A stretch of DNA of 64,000 nucleotides from Litoditis marina (GCA_964036275.1 OZ038439.1:11054904-11118903); one strand, 5' to 3'; shown: positions 1 to 14,176, numbered from the stretch's first letter. The notes: a model not told the origin generated them from the sequence alone. Made by a program: numbers and translations.

Positions 1-3000
1 AAATCATGTGGTAGATAGTCTCCGACTTCTGAATGTTTCGAATATGAACCGAGGCCGAGATGCATGTGCTGGTCGTCGGTCAGGAATTGTGAGGAACAAC
101 CGCGACTCACGCCTACAAATTACGAAGAGTCTATAAATTATGAACACGTACACATAAACAGTACCCACTTCTACTATATTGAAGTTTGAGCCAACTGTTC
201 AACTAAGTCCGTGTTCTCGCTTATATAACTCGAGTTTTAACACCGAATGTTCGATTAAGTAACTAGTAACCAGCTGATCAACCAGACGTTGATTAGATTG
301 TTCAAGATGGTAACTGAAAAAACGTACCAGGGTTCGAACACCTCAACCGAAATCAGGTTACCAGATTACGTCATCTTAGAATGAGCGGAGCTTGGTCAGA
401 GTTGCTGAAAAACGTACCGAGCATTTTTGTGTACCCGGTTTCTTTGTTGGTTCCATTCAGGAAGAGCACAAAACATGTGGAATGACAGGTTGCGAAGGAT
501 TCAGGCTCGTAATCTCTGAAAAGAAAACATTTAATTGACACATTCTCTTTCACCACTTTTTCTGTTCAGTTTCATGAATATCATGTACCGAACTTATTCT
601 CTTGGAAATGAGAATCCACCAGAACATCGCTTCTACATGAAGGATAAGTCACCGTATCAAATTACAGAAAGTGTGAGCTCACGTCAAGCAATATAGGTTA
701 GACCTTTGCAAAACAGGTACATACCCTTGCGTTTGAAGTTTGATCGCTTTGGTTTTCGGTCGAAATTCGTGAGTTACGGGGTTACTAAAGATCGAACTAC
801 GATTTCCGATCCTGACTGACCACACGATTGCCTATTTCCTAATCATAATCTACATAACCACAACCTGGTAAGAAATAAACTATTACTAGGTGGTTTTCGC
901 TCAAATATGAGTTTTTCGTGACACTTCGCTAGAATGTCAGACAACTTATTATTTGTTTCAAAGAATAAAACCCAAAAATGAATTCTTCTGGTGTTAACTA
1001 ACCTGTGTGCGCACTCCGGATCACTGGTAGACATTTGATAATTCCGTTTCAAGAAGAAATGACGCCATTGCTGAAACAAATGTCACACTGTATCCAACTA
1101 TCCAACTAATAACTTCAAAACCTTCACACTATACGATTCATTTATTTCGAAACAAAGTTCTCCCAACCCGCTGTGTTTGTAGTTTGATCACGTTGTTTTT
1201 CGGTGAAAACGCCTCACTTACGGAGCGTTGAGGAATTGAAATAAAACACAGATTTGTTCACTTTCTTTACTTGTAGATTCCACTGTTCCGGTCACGTGGG
1301 TAGTTTTGAGAAATGCGGGGCCAAGCTGCACAAGTTGTATTTCCCTGCTGTGTTTGTAGTTTTTATCCTACCGTGTTTTTTTTTCAAACTATAATATGAA
1401 TGTAGATCAAATTACAAGATAATCAAGTACTCACCCATACAATGAAGTCATTGGCGCAAGAGTAGCACTTGATGCTTTGAGCCAAATCGAAATTCGATAG
1501 CCAAATTAACAAAGAGGGTATCAGTAAATTACGCATATCCGCATGACAGTCTGGGCAAGGGAAAATAAGAACAGGCCAAATTTAAGACGTAACAAAAGAA
1601 AATACTGAACAAGTGCACGTAAACAACAAACAGAAATGAGTATTTACGACGAAAAGCTGATAAACAGCTGTGAAACCCATTTGAGTTCCAGAATAAATAA
1701 TGAAAGAACACCTACTGATTTTCTTCAACGTTTCACGCAACTTTTCATTTGAAAAAATGCTATAAGTGATGATTCGAATTTACATTTGCAAAAATAATAA
1801 ATAGTCAAGGTAACAGTTGTTTTCTACATGTTGAAGAACAAATGCAGTATGTTATAGGAAAAATGGTCAAATGTTGGCACTACTATTTGGTTGGGAGTAC
1901 TAGTAAGTGGGGTTTTTGGGAATGGGTACTCAAATGTGGAAGCATTATAGCATGAACGTATGCGAAAATAATGGGGTGTTGAGGGGTTTTGAGGAAAAAC
2001 CGAAATGGCAGGCAGATTAGCATTATCCGCACTGGGAAAAGTCATTGCGGACAGGAAATTAGTGGAATGAAAAGTTCAGACAATTACACTTTTATGTCTC
2101 GTCTGAGTTTTATAAATAAACAAACGTTTGATGAATCGTAGTTCCACAAATTATTCAGTCGTGAACTATTCCTCACAGTGAAGATGTTTTAGATAATTAT
2201 CACAATCTCGAGTTGAGCCGTCTTTCCAGTTCGTCTCGAGATTACAGAGTTTGAAATTTTTCTGACGGAGAAAATGTAGGAGCACCCTATTTAATGCACG
2301 TATGTGAAGTTAAGAAATAGAACTCAAAGTAGATAACTATCGAACACTCTCACGTTGGTTCTCTATGGCATGTATGCTTCAGTTGTAAATGGGTGGCGAA
2401 GCATTAAATAAGTGTATTCGAGTGTTCTAATGAGCATCTGGTGAGAAAAGTATGCTGACACAAATTTGTTCTAGATTCTCGTCGTTTTCCATACTAAATA
2501 CTAACTTCGTCTGATCATAAACACTTATGACTTTCATAAAGCGTGTAAGGCATGATTAGTCATTTCTAAGGTACCTCTCTCTGAAAGATAGTTGGTTTCA
2601 TAAAGTTTGGTCAGTAGCAGAACTACATTTCGTCCAATTTCAAAAATTCTATTCTGTCAACTATACGTGAGCAACCGTTTTTTTAACTGAAGTATCTCTC
2701 TAACGATTAAGACTCATGCAAGCTGCTAGTTTGATGAATTTGGGTATTAGTAAACGCACAAACAAACTGCACAACGATCCATGTGTCAAAGGTGGGTATT
2801 TGAAATTAGAAAATATATATTTTGTGGTAAAATACATGCTCATTAAACACGAACAAAATGCTAAAAAACTTAATCGTGTTAATCCTATTGTAACTAAAAC
2901 TTTCAGAATTTCAAATTTGGAAAACTTAGAAGAAACATTTCAATAACTCATATCATTTGAAAACAACGCCTTATCAAGTAATGTGACGCACTGCTTTCCC

Positions 3001-3226
3001 AAGAAGTTGTGATGTCATTGAAACCAAACGTAGAAGAATGCGTCAATTTAATAAAATTTTCACGTGATATTCATTGTATGAGGAACTTAAAAAGCTGAGA
3101 AATAAAGAAAAGTTGACAAATAGAATGTTCGTTGGCGGATTATTCTGGATTGAGTGTCCAAGTCTCGTCTCAGTGGACTGAATTTCCTTTCAGCGCAAAT
3201 TCGGTTATCCGGGGCGCATTCCAAGC
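1..3226. other. Intergenic, no gene recognised
   Basis: Only short open frames without domain or splice support. Contains fragments of the GTTTGTAGTTTGATC repeat family near 735-800, 1165 and 1345. Confidence 0.5.
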
Positions 3227-3680
3227 ACTGATACATGCAGGGCACAGAGGTCAAAAGTGGTGATCAACAAGTTGTAGTTTGATCGTTGTACAAAACGTGC
3301 AGATGTTGTTTGATCGGTCACACACATATTTGGGTTGTAATTGAATTTGTGAAACATAGCATAGTTCTAAGCTATGATATATTCGAGACATAGAGGTCAA
3401 AAGGGGAAATTAACAAGTTTTAGTTTGATCAGCTATCGTACATTCTCATGATACATGCAAGGCACATAGGTTAAAGGAGGAGATCAACAAGTTGTATTTG
3501 ATCTTTGTATTCACGTAGGTTACACATACGTTCAACTCATTTCCCCGATCCGTTGAACACAGATCAACTTTCGAAGCAAAACTGGAACATAAGCACTGAT
3601 GCATGCAAGGCACATAGGTCAGAAGGGGAAATCACAAGTTGTAGTTTGATTCTTGTACTAAACGTGGACGTGTGGTTGAT
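3227..3680 (+). repeat. Four diverged tandem-like units
   Basis: The phrase TGATACATGCA(A/G)GGCACA-AGGTCAAAAG, then ATCAACAAGTTGTAGTTTGAT, recurs near 3227, 3385, 3450 and 3598. Spacing is irregular; no gene seen. Confidence 0.6.
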
Positions 3681-4608
3681 CGGTAATTTGTAGTTTTTGA
3701 TTTGTTTAACACAGAACAAAGTTTAGTGCAACTTTATGTTTGGAAGTTCAACATTTATTATGATTTTAGTTGTTTGTATTGATGGTAGTGGATGAAATGC
3801 ACTAAATTCTACCCACATAAAGACATGTAAACAAGCAACGTGGTGATGAATTTAAATATGTCTTTCAAGGAAGACAGTCAAATCGAAAATTGTGACTTTT
3901 TGACAAAATTGGCATTAAACAACGAATTATTAAATAACGAAAGGGAAAGCCGAGAAAATTAATACTTGAGGTTTTAATTTATATGAAAATTGATCATAAA
4001 AGTTCAACTCAAAATGAATTTCAAATTTCCGTCGAAAAAAAGTTGTGCAACTTCGAAAACGTAGTGAATGCGCGGGCCGGAATTAGCGTGTGCGAAAACA
4101 CATCAATTGAGGTTAGGTGCTGGAAACTCAATAATGCTGAAACTGCCCCCCATTGTGCGTCCTCAATACATCACCTAACTTTTAAATTGGTTCATTCGAT
4201 GACACACTAATTCATTCTCTTGTGGATAAATCTTACTGGCTGAGGAGTTCGGCTTGAATGATGTAACTACAATTTGTTTTTTTTCCTCGAAGCTTCATTC
4301 CAGAAGCTTCGGGGAGTTTAATTTTAAAAAAACATCAGAGAATCAATATTAGTCAGTTGAAACTCGTTTTTATTGATCAAAGTTTAACATAGCTACACTA
4401 AGTTCGATGGGGAAGTGTAAACATAGATCAAAGTAAAGTGACAGTGAAACGGCTTCGAACCAAACGTGGTTCGAGATACCCCTAATAGCCTAATAAATTG
4501 GGTAATTAGGTAAGAGAATAGTGTACTTGAATCCGGCAATGATTGCCTCATTAGAACATGTACAATGGCTTGGAAAAAGGGTACTGAGGTAAGGAATCGA
4601 CAGAAATT

Positions 4609-4732
4609 TTAAAGGAGGACGATTATGTGGACCAATCTCGTGTTAACGGTCCTTAAAACTGCAATTGAAAAATGCATTGCAGTTTAAAGGACTGAACCGT
4701 TGCGATTGGACCACATAGTCGTCCCTCTTTAA
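4609..4732. mobile_element. MITE family 1 (GGACGATTATGTGG), copy 1
   Basis: About 124-bp palindromic element: terminal TTAAAGGAGGACGATTATGT faces its inverse at the other end, with a central inverted CAGTCCTTTAAACTGC-type stem. Other copies at 11353, 51730 and 52521. Flanking TTAA is present on both sides in this copy. Confidence 0.75.
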
Positions 4733-5242
4733 CAATCATTCTAGAAACAAGCTGAAGTTGTGACAAAAATGGCTGAAGTATATAAATATGTTCTGTGTGA
4801 AACCCATGAATCGGTTCAATTTGAGGTCTGCCTTTCAGTAGCAGACCCAATGTTCAATTTAACAACGAGCATGATCGTCTCAATTTCTATTATTTATATA
4901 AAGTAAACTTTCAATTCAATTTTCTCTCATAAGAGCAAAAACGCTTTAAAACTAGAAATCGACGGAAAACTGAATGAACTGACAGCCAGAATTCGAGTCG
5001 TAGTGCCATTTCTCTAATGAAAAGTGGCTCTTAGACAAAAATCCGCTCGAGAGAAAAAGTTGAAAAAACCAAGTACGATGGGATTAAGCGTGACGTGAGT
5101 GGACGGGATTTCGTTCTAAAGAAGAATCAAGGGCGGTTATATTTTTCTTTTCGAAAGACGTTTTTACGTGAAACGTGAAAGTAGTCAATGAAACTGGAAG
5201 TACAAGTACTGCAAGCACTACATTTGAAGAGTCTTGTCAATC

Positions 5243-5440
5243 GTATAGTCGTCATTTTCCCCATAAAGACAGCAGAGGGTTCGATTGATTGAGCGATGTG
5301 GGGCGAGCGGTCGTTGGTTACTTGCCAACAGGCGAGAGACTGTGTAGATCAATGATACGCAGACTGGCTGGACCCTCGCCAAACCCCGCCTCTAACAAAA
5401 TCGATGGTACGGTGTCCACAACGGTTTGACAAATCCTATA
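5243..5440 (+). repeat. Conserved about 200-bp sequence, copy 1 of inverted pair
   Basis: Shares long near-identical runs with the reverse complement of 11057-11255, including AAAGACAGCAGAGGGTTCGA, GGCGAGCGGTC, GTGTGTAGATCAA, GATACGCAGACTG and AAAATCGATGGTACGGTGTC. No open frame; could be a transposon end or a non-coding RNA. Confidence 0.7.
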
Positions 5441-6239
5441 CACGTTTTCGCTCGTGACGTGAGAGAGAGGAACTGTTCAATTGAGAGTCGTATGTGAAAA
5501 GGCAAAATTTATCGTGTATTTTATAAACATGATTCAATTTTGTTTATCTCTTATCCCCCTTCATAGGGCTTCAAAAAGATGATTGGAAAACTGAGTGTTC
5601 TGAGATTGACAGTTGTTCGAAAACAACATTAGGAAACAAAATGAGGTTTCTTTGAAATCTGACGACTTTGGAAGCCGGAATTGAATACGGATTTGAAATA
5701 CACTCTGTTCAAATGAAACTGTTTCGAAAACACCGTAAATAGAAAACCTATTGAGAAGTGTGAACGAACATAGAAATTAGAACAGGAAATTGAAGGTTTT
5801 GCAACCCTTGAAAAATTGTGAACCTGCTGAGCAAGAATTGTACTTAGCCAAGAATCAATGAGACTATTCTGAAACTCCGAGTGCGACAGCTTAGCGGAAT
5901 CGCAAATCCAGGAGTAGGAGACAGAGAATAAAACATTAGATTTTGCGAGAAGCAGTAACATGTTTTATTGGAAGATAAACTTTGAATATTTGAATGTGGT
6001 TAAAGAACGCGGTGCGAAATTGTGTACAACGTTGGAGTAGTATACTCAAACTTTTCTTAGGTCCTCCCTAATTGCAGATGTTGGTTGTTGCAAAGTCCAA
6101 GAACTTGAACTTCCTGTTTATCGAGGCTGAATAGAACCCTATTCAGAAACCACTACTATGAGAAAGTAATGAATAATCTAGGTCATAAGCTATTGAGCCT
6201 CAATTTCAATAACAAGTGAGATTCATGGAAGCATCGGGC

Positions 6240-6965
6240 TATTTCGGGTGTGGAATCGGTTGGAAAATAAAAGCGTAACTTACTAATGTATAAAATTTAC
6301 TAATGCTATGTCAAATGTATTGATGTATTTAAACGTGTATATAATGTGAATGGATAAAGTAGCGGGTTATTTCGGGTGTGGAATCTGTTCGAAACGAGGC
6401 TTCTGGGAATTCTAATTCTAGAGGTTGCAAAGTGGATAAAAGCGAGTACTCCGCCATATAATGAAGAGAACAACTAGACACGCGATGCGGTATTTCGAAT
6501 AAAATAATCTGATAGAAAGTGTACAATTTACTAGACGTAAATGAAAAAACAATACGAAATTCAAAATATCTGGCGTTTTACACGTTTAACGTAACTAAGT
6601 TTTGACCAGCATTTTTGGTATAAACAGAATTGCAAAACGCGGTATTCTAGATGGAAGAGAATATGAAAATAAATAATACTATTCAACAACACGTATAAGT
6701 CACGTGAGACGTGAAGAATCCCAATGTGTTTCACGCGTTTCTGTTTGTTGATTGGAAGTATTTTGTAAACTTTTATATATACATATATCGAGAGCACAAT
6801 ATGTGTTACTAGACGTATTGTAATATATTATGTAAGAGTCAACATATCTAATGTTTTACACGTTTCACGTGACTAGGTTCTGACCAGCAGCACAATTGCC
6901 AAAAGCGGTATTCAAGAGAGAAAATATGGGGAAAATAAATGATACAATTGTGCAGAGCAGCTCAA
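6240..6965 (+). repeat. Two sets of diverged direct repeats
   Basis: CTATTTCGGGTGTGGAATCG (about 6239) recurs at about 6367. A unit of about 110 bp (TTTTACACGTTTAACGTAAC, then GACCAGCA, GCGGTATTCTAGA and AATAAAT) at 6564-6680 recurs at 6850-6960. No coding sequence. Confidence 0.6.
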
Positions 6966-7776
6966 ACTATAAACCAAAATTTCTTGGAACTTTTGGGAAA
7001 TATGCTGTATTTTGAATTGAAAAGTATGAATTGTGAAACTAATGCAAGACTATATCAGGAAAAAACGGCACCAAACTTCTCCAGACAACCTTATTGAAAC
7101 TGTTTACACCAACCAGGTTATAAAGTATTCTGGGGAGACCAATTAAAATAATTTAACACTAATATTACTATGGTGATAATTAAACTCATTATGACTATTG
7201 AAGGGAATTGGTACAGCGTAATGTGCTACGTGTTAAGTGCCATTACAACTCAATGGTAAGGTTACGATTTAAAAAGTTTTAGTACAAATAGTGACTACTA
7301 ATTTGAATTGCAGGTCATATCGAAACAACTAGGTGAACAATATAACCGTTTCACAGATGCAGTATTTGAATTCAATAATTCAAAAAATGTCTCGGATGGC
7401 GAAAAAGTGTGTCAATTACGAGAAAACATGCACATATTCCACAAACCATGGAATTCAGAAAGAGAAATAAATAGCTTAGTCAAAGTGGGTAAAAAAGTTT
7501 CGTGGCCGTTTCGTTACAATACAAGTAAAATGTCGAATGTCCGATACAACAACCTAGAAAAAAAAGAAAAGAGATAAAGGAAAACAGGAGTAAGCCGAAG
7601 GAACCACATTCTATTCAACAGAAAGTTTGCTGGCCAATTTGTTGACTATAGTGGGATTGTGAGTGGTTTCGAGTTACTCCCATGGATGCAATAAGCCGCG
7701 GTGTCAACTGGCAATTGGTTTTATGAAAATGGGGTGCGAAATTCAATCTGGCCGTCGGCTAACGAGTCAAGTTGCG

Positions 7777-8130
7777 AGAGAGATAGAGAGAGAGAGAGAG
7801 AAAGAGAGAGGAATAGAGAGATAGAGAGAGAGAAAGAGAGAGAGAGAAAGAGAGAGGGGGGAAGAGAGGGAGGGAGAAGGAGAGAGAGAGGGAGAGGGAG
7901 AGGTGAAACAGAGAATAGAAGAAAGAGAGAGAGATAGAGGGGGGGGAGGATGGAAATAGAAGGGGATTAAGAGAGAGAAAAGTAAAGAGAGATAGAGAAG
8001 AGAGAGAAAGTGTGAAAAAGCGAGAGTAAAACGGAGAGGGAGAGAGAAAGTAGAGGAGAAGGAAAGAGAGAGGGAAAGAGCGAGAACGTGAGAGAGAGTG
8101 AGAGGAAGAGAGGGGAGGGAGAAAAGGCAA
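7777..8130 (+). repeat. Purine-only (GA)-rich microsatellite tract
   Basis: About 350 bp almost only of A and G (AGAGAGAGAG, GGGAGGGAGAAGG). Produces open frames rich in Arg/Glu and Ser/Leu that are not genes. Confidence 0.9.
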
Positions 8131-8199
8131 ACGAGAATAGGGGAATGAAATGGATTGAAGCACAACAGAGACCTAGACAATACATAGCTGATAGGCACA

Positions 8200-10000
8200 T
8201 GCATAACAAACTAGTAAACCTCGGCGCAGGCTGTTCGTCACGACTTGCGTTGAAGTGGTCTTCGATTTATACTAGCTGGTTGACTTCACCAAACACCAGA
8301 ACAACTATTCGATGATTTTGTTTGTTAATCCGCTAATGTGGACAAAAGATCGAAATGGTGGTAAATTACAGTATCCTACAATTTCTGAGCAACGAAAGTG
8401 CTATTTTGAACTCAACGGTCCCATGCTAGATTATGTGAAAGGTGATAAAATGTGAACATCGTAAAACAAAAACGTGAAAAAACGCAGAACAATTTGGCTT
8501 CTCTCCTGACTATTTCGTGAACTTGAATATAATGCATTTTTGAGAATTATCAGAAACGTGGAGAACTATCGAGAAAAAAATGACTTTACGAATGCCGAAT
8601 GCCCTTCTCATGAAAATGAGTTTTCTTCCACGAGTGAGTGCGATGTTTTGAAGATCTTTCCGTCCGCATGATAAATGGAGCAGAAATGGATGAATAACCG
8701 ATAAACTCCAATTCATAATGAAATATTTACGAGATTGGTCACGTAAAACGTAAATTACGTAAGAAGTTTTTGTCTGTGTCAGTCAGCAGAACGAGGAGGG
8801 TCAATAAAATATTAAAGCGTTGATAGCAATATTTTTCAATACCTGAGCAATGCTGTGATGTGAAAAATAGGTCAAATTCGAGTTCAAGTTAAACGTCAAA
8901 CACAGTCAAAGCAACTTGATTCTCTGGTTACTTTTCGGAGTTCACGTGAAACGTGAACGGACGTTGAAAAATTGATGTAGAGCGCCCTTTGCCTGCATTG
9001 AGTTCTGTTTTGAAGTTAGCCTTCTCTGCATGATAAATAGAGCGAAGTTCGATGTCTGGGTCAGTCAGCAGTGGGAGGCGACTTTGATGGATGGTGATGG
9101 ACGTTTTTTGGACGAAAAACAACTAGACTAAAGTAGGAGTTCGTGGAAAGTTGAGTTTTCCAGAAAAGTTAAGTTATATGGACGTTTTTGTGGCAGGATT
9201 TCTGCAAAAGTATGGTGTGATGAAAATGGGAGGCGAAAGTTTTTGACCCATGAATTATCACCAAAGTAGGAGTTCCTAGAAAATACGGTATTTCAATGAA
9301 AATAAGAGGATAACTTGTTTATACACCCCAGTTGAACTATCGTTCTAACTGTCATACTATTTTTTACTATTTTTTTGTACATACTATTTTTTAACTATTG
9401 TACATACTATTTTTTAAAGCAGACTAATTTATACAAACATCATTAGGAAGAGAAAAAAGAGAACAGAAAGTAGACTGTCCCAGTAAATTTCGACTATGAA
9501 TGATTTTTGTTAAATATCAATTATCCAAATAGTACTTAATAGAAAGTAGGCTATTCTAGTAAACATATAAATGTGTTTTTTTTTTCATTGATAAGCAGAA
9601 TAATGCATAAGTTCATCGAAAGTATGGTGTTCCAGTAAAGTTTAGTTATGCACGCTTTTTGTTGAATATTATCTGGAAGACTGATGATGTTCTAGTTGAA
9701 AAAAAAAACAGGAGTTATTGAATTTTAAGCTTTTCCATTGAATACATGTTCGAGACACGAACAAAATTCTTTAAAAAAATCACCCAAAAACCCATTCAAT
9801 TTCCTAGAATCTTTGGGATATTATCATCAACAACTCAATTAGTTTTGCAATGAAAAATAATCTTGTAACTGCACACTTGCAAAACACACACTGGCCAATT
9901 AGCCCGTACTTAGAAGCAAATAATGCAATTACATGCAAATTACCCGGATGCCGCGCAACTCGCGAGAAATTTCATGCGATACTGAAATTGAGCTCCAGCA
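8200..10000. other. Intergenic, no gene recognised
   Basis: AT-rich with poly-T and poly-A runs; GTCAGTCAGCAG and GCATGATAAAT(A/G)GAGC phrases recur near 8665, 8777, 9030 and 9060, hinting at decayed repeats. No supported exon. Confidence 0.5.
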
Positions 10001-10004
10001 ACTA

Positions 10005-10135
10005 TACTAGAAATGAATTGAACAGACACGTAATGTTAGCACTCTAATGAGAAATCGTGCACTTTGTGATTGCACGTTTGTGAATTCTGCTGTGTTAACA
10101 TGTTTCACGTGGCTGTGCAATTGACTAACAGTATA
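10005..10135. mobile_element. MITE family 2 (CACGTG), copy 1
   Basis: About 130-bp element of the family with ends TACTAGAAGTAAATTGAATA and GTGCAATTGACTAACAGTAT and an ACGTG-containing motif in each arm. This copy: TACTAGAAATGAATTGAACA to TTGACTAACAGTATA. Confidence 0.7.
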
Positions 10136-11056
10136 TTAGTTATTCCAATACACAAGAAAAATGTAGTTTACTTTATTGATAGTCACTCGCAAAACACTTA
10201 CAATAAGTACTTTGTAAAAAGATGAGCGAGAATTTTGAGAAGGTGAGAAGAAATTACCCTTATGCCACGCAACTAATAAATGTGAGAAATTCCATGCTAT
10301 ACTGAAACTAAAAGCACCGTTATACTACAAGTAAAACGTAAGATCACGCAAAACGTGTGATATATGTTCACACATGTCCAAATTCAAGGAAAATGAGCCC
10401 AATGTATATTAAATGAGTTTTAATGATTCGTTTAGTTTGTAGGTCAAGATTCGGACAATCTTCCAGATTTGAACATATTATGTTACATAAGAGAACAAAA
10501 AAGTAGACAGTTTGGGACATAGAAATTTGTTCCCATGTTGGAGGGTAAGGTGTAGATTAGCCGGGATTTCCCATTGTAAACCCGTGACGGGTTGTCAATA
10601 AATCTGGCAGAGACGCTCGCAAAACATGTGTTCCTGTCTGTACGATGAGACGAAAGAAGTGACGACACCAGGTGGTGACGGGAACAGAACGGAGGTTAAC
10701 GTGTTTTCACGAGAACTGTCACGTTGAAAGTACACTACACGTGTAATTGAGAACGTGAAGTTACACGTAAAACTTGTGTAAATAACGATAGTGTCGCATT
10801 CACGTTTCCGTGACTTCAACTCAGTAGAAACGTCAGGAAACATTAAATTGCAGATAACTGTGTTCCTATCTGTACGATGAGAAAAAGGAGTGGGAAAAGA
10901 ACGGAAAGGGGAAGGGTACGGAATAATCCGGATCAAGCGTCAGGACGAATCAGGTCATTGCAGTAGACATTTTGTTCACGTTAATGTTCACGTTACGTCT
11001 AGTGGTTTCTATCGTTCTCAGCTGAGAAGAGACTTTAATTGTGAGAGGATTCAAAT

Positions 11057-11255
11057 ATAAGATTTGTCAAACCTTATTGGACACCGTACCATCGATTTTG
11101 TAAGGGGTGAGGTTTGGTATGGGGTGAGTCAGTCTGCGTATCTTTGATCTACACACTCTCTCAACTGCTGGCAACTGATCAATGACCGCTCGCCCCGCAT
11201 TTGTCCATCAATCGAACCCTCTGCTGTCTTTATTGTGAAAATGGCGACTATAGTC
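11057..11255 (-). repeat. Conserved about 200-bp sequence, copy 2 of inverted pair
   Basis: Inverted counterpart of 5243-5440. A family 1 MITE lies outside each copy (4609 and 11353), so the whole 4.6-11.5 kb block has mirrored ends. Confidence 0.7.
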
Positions 11256-11352
11256 AACAACTTTCGTTGTTGAACAGTTGAAATTCCGTTTTTTGGTCGT
11301 CATACGAACCATTTTCGAGAACCCATTTATATGTTTACATTTCGGTTTAACT

Positions 11353-11480
11353 CTAAAGAAGGACGATTATGTGGTCCAATTGCAGCATATCAGTCCTTCA
11401 AACTAACTGCAATACATTTCTCAATTGCAGTTTAAAGGACCGTTGACACGAGATTGGTCCACATAATCTTCCTACTTTAA
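11353..11480. mobile_element. MITE family 1, copy 2
   Basis: Same palindromic element as at 4609-4732, ends AAGAAGGACGATTATGTGG and CCACATAATCTTCCTACTTT. Confidence 0.75.
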
Positions 11481-11499
11481 GAGTGCGTTTTGTTAGTGT

Positions 11500-13400
11500 T
11501 GAAACGAATAATACTTAAGTGTTAGTAAATAAGAGTGTAAGGTGGTTTAGTGTAATAGATATCTATAATAACCCCGAGACTAAGTGGAAGCTGTTTTGAG
11601 GTTGTGATCTCTAGCGTAATCGAATCGGAAACATAATTGCCATCGCGCATGCAATATACTCGACTAGTATTACAAGCTACTTTACAGCTTATCGGCGAAA
11701 TAAAAAAACTGACACGTGAACTACGTGAATGTTTTTCAGCGGTAAATGTGATTTGCTATTGGTATTTCATCATGAAGCATGATGCAAAAACGACACAATC
11801 TCCACAACTTAAATTTGAAATTTCATCAAACATATTCATGTGAGAAAAATTCACATTTGAACTAAATGCAAGACTATCCAGAAAAATGTTGTTGAATAGG
11901 TTGCCGTAATATGAATACGTATGCCTCTAGCGTCAAGGAGGATTATAATTTATCATCTTCAAAGCGCGCCGCCTTGTTTTATTTCACGTTACGTTAGATT
12001 ACATTATGCAACATCTCGAATAACATAGAGAAACGCGAAAACGAAACAATTTTGCTTTTACAACTAATTTTCAGAGACATACTCTTCCGTTGAAAATCCT
12101 CGTTCAACTGAGTTATTGGCGAAATATTCAAAAACAATTGAATTCGAGGGCGAAACACCAACGCGAATTTTTTTCAATGTTTTTCATTGGGGTGCAAACA
12201 GCTTGATGCTATTTCGTCTAGGTTTTTTTCCAGACGGAGAAGAAAAAAGTCACCAAACTAGCATAGATTAGTATAGTTTTCTATATTCTTTTCTGAAAAA
12301 GTTGATGAGAAATGGAACACATTGAGAATAGATAATGAATGAAGCAGCTTCTAGTTGCAGTCTGATGAAAGTTGCGTCCCATAGAGTATTAGTAGACACT
12401 AATTAGCCACATTCATTACACCAGAAACTACTGCGATGAAAGTGCAACAAGAAAATAATGTGGTGTGGCCTAAGAAACACTTCGATCTAGAATATAATAG
12501 GAAAACTGACAAACTGAATGACAGACACTCCTTGCTAGCGAAACTCAATAAACCAATCATAAAATTGTTGCGTAAATACTTTTTCGGCTCGAATGAGCTG
12601 CATCCAGTGTGCAATGTAAGTGTGAACTGTTAGTCAATTACAGAGTCACGTGAAATGCGTTGAACACAGCAGAACTCAGAAAGTTGCAATGACAGTGCAC
12701 AATTCCTCATTAAAATACTAACTCTATGTGACTATTCAGTATTCAATTTATGTCTAGTATAGTTTGTTTGTCCAACGCAAAGTTGGTGCGAAACTTTTTC
12801 TTTTTTCAACACATTTTCTGAATTGTAGAAAACTCTCGCAAAATACATCTGCACAAAAGGTTGAAATTGATATTATTAAACAGCGTAAAATAAAACTTTT
12901 ACATTCACTGCGTATATAGTTCGCTTATATTCATTTCGTATTTGCGTTTCCTAATTCAAAAGTATCATGTTTCATATTTCCGCTTTGGAAAATGGAGTGG
13001 ATATATTCAGTACACAATATGTAACAACGAATCACGAAAATTCAGCAAATAATCTTTGCTACTAGGTTTGTAAAAGATATGAACTGTGTTGAAGACAACT
13101 TTCCAATGACTTATTTTCACAGAAAAGATGAGTTCAATAAAATACAAAATGTAATTGTTGATACAAATTTATATGGTTTTCGAAAGATTTGATCAAGCCT
13201 AATGATATATAAAATGTAATTTACATAGTTTTTGAAATCTTCGTTCAGTTTAATGAAATACGAAATTTAAGTTACATCGTCTTTGAAACTTTTGTTCATG
13301 AAAAATGAGAAAGAAGACTGACAATTGTTTAGTTAAACTTGTAAACATAGCTTTAGGCGACGGGAAACATTGGTTGAAGGGCAGTCTGAGAACTTGAAGA
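11500..13400. other. Intergenic, no gene recognised
   Basis: No exon with convincing splice sites on either strand apart from the MITE at 12627. This is where a missing PTR last exon could lie, but I did not find one. Confidence 0.5.
12627..12760. mobile_element. MITE family 2, copy 2 (reverse orientation)
   Basis: CTGTTAGTCAATTACAGAGT to the TGTCTAGTAT end; more diverged; one CACGTG kept. Confidence 0.6.
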
Positions 13401-13429
13401 CACAAATGAAAACACAACATAGCAAAAAC

Positions 13430-13485
13430 TCTCTCCTCTCTCTCTCTCTCCCCCTCTCTCTCTCTCTCACTCTCTCTCTCTCATT
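13430..13485 (+). repeat. (CT)n microsatellite
   Basis: Short run of CT dinucleotides; a looser AG-rich tract follows at 13680-13915. Confidence 0.85.
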
Positions 13486-14099
13486 GAAAAAATCGTTTAA
13501 GAAAAAAGTATTTTTCAACTAAAATATGAAGTGCACTTTTTGCGGAAAAGTTGTGAAAAGGACATCCAAATACCTATTTAGCATACGCCGGAGGAGAAAA
13601 TTCAATTTTAAATGTCACGTGATGTCATGATTTGCACTTTAATGGCCATTTCCCTCTGATTGTTGAGGTTTTGCGGCGACAAGAAAAAGCAATGAGGAAG
13701 AGAAAAAGAAAGAAAGTAGAGAGAGGTAGGTGAGAGAAGAAAAAGGAGAAAATGAATGAAGAGAAAGAGAAAACTGGAAAACTAGACGAGAAGAGATACG
13801 AGAGAGGTAGGAGCTAAAGACATTGGGAGAATGATAATGATGAAGATATATATAGAGAGTAGTCATGGATGATAGAAGGAAAGAGAGAAAGAGAAAAAGG
13901 GAGAGAGAGAATGAAAAGACAAAAGTATTGTGTAGTTCAGCTGAACTCAAAGCCACTCAAAAATCGCAAACCAAAGCTAGTTTCAAGGTGGTCGTAAAAA
14001 TCCTGATGAACGAGCAACCAAGATGGAGTAAATGGATCGCAGTAGCCGTAATTTGCGTGCATAGACACACTATATAGCATGACTATGATGTTCACCTTA

Positions 14100-14134
14100 T
14101 TTCTTCTTTCTCTCCCCTCCCCCCTCTCTTACTC

Positions 14135-14176
<42 letters not shown>

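Noticed and set aside
7701..8315. Arg/Glu-rich and Ser/Leu-rich frames up to 145 codons
   Set aside because: Artefacts of a purine-only microsatellite.
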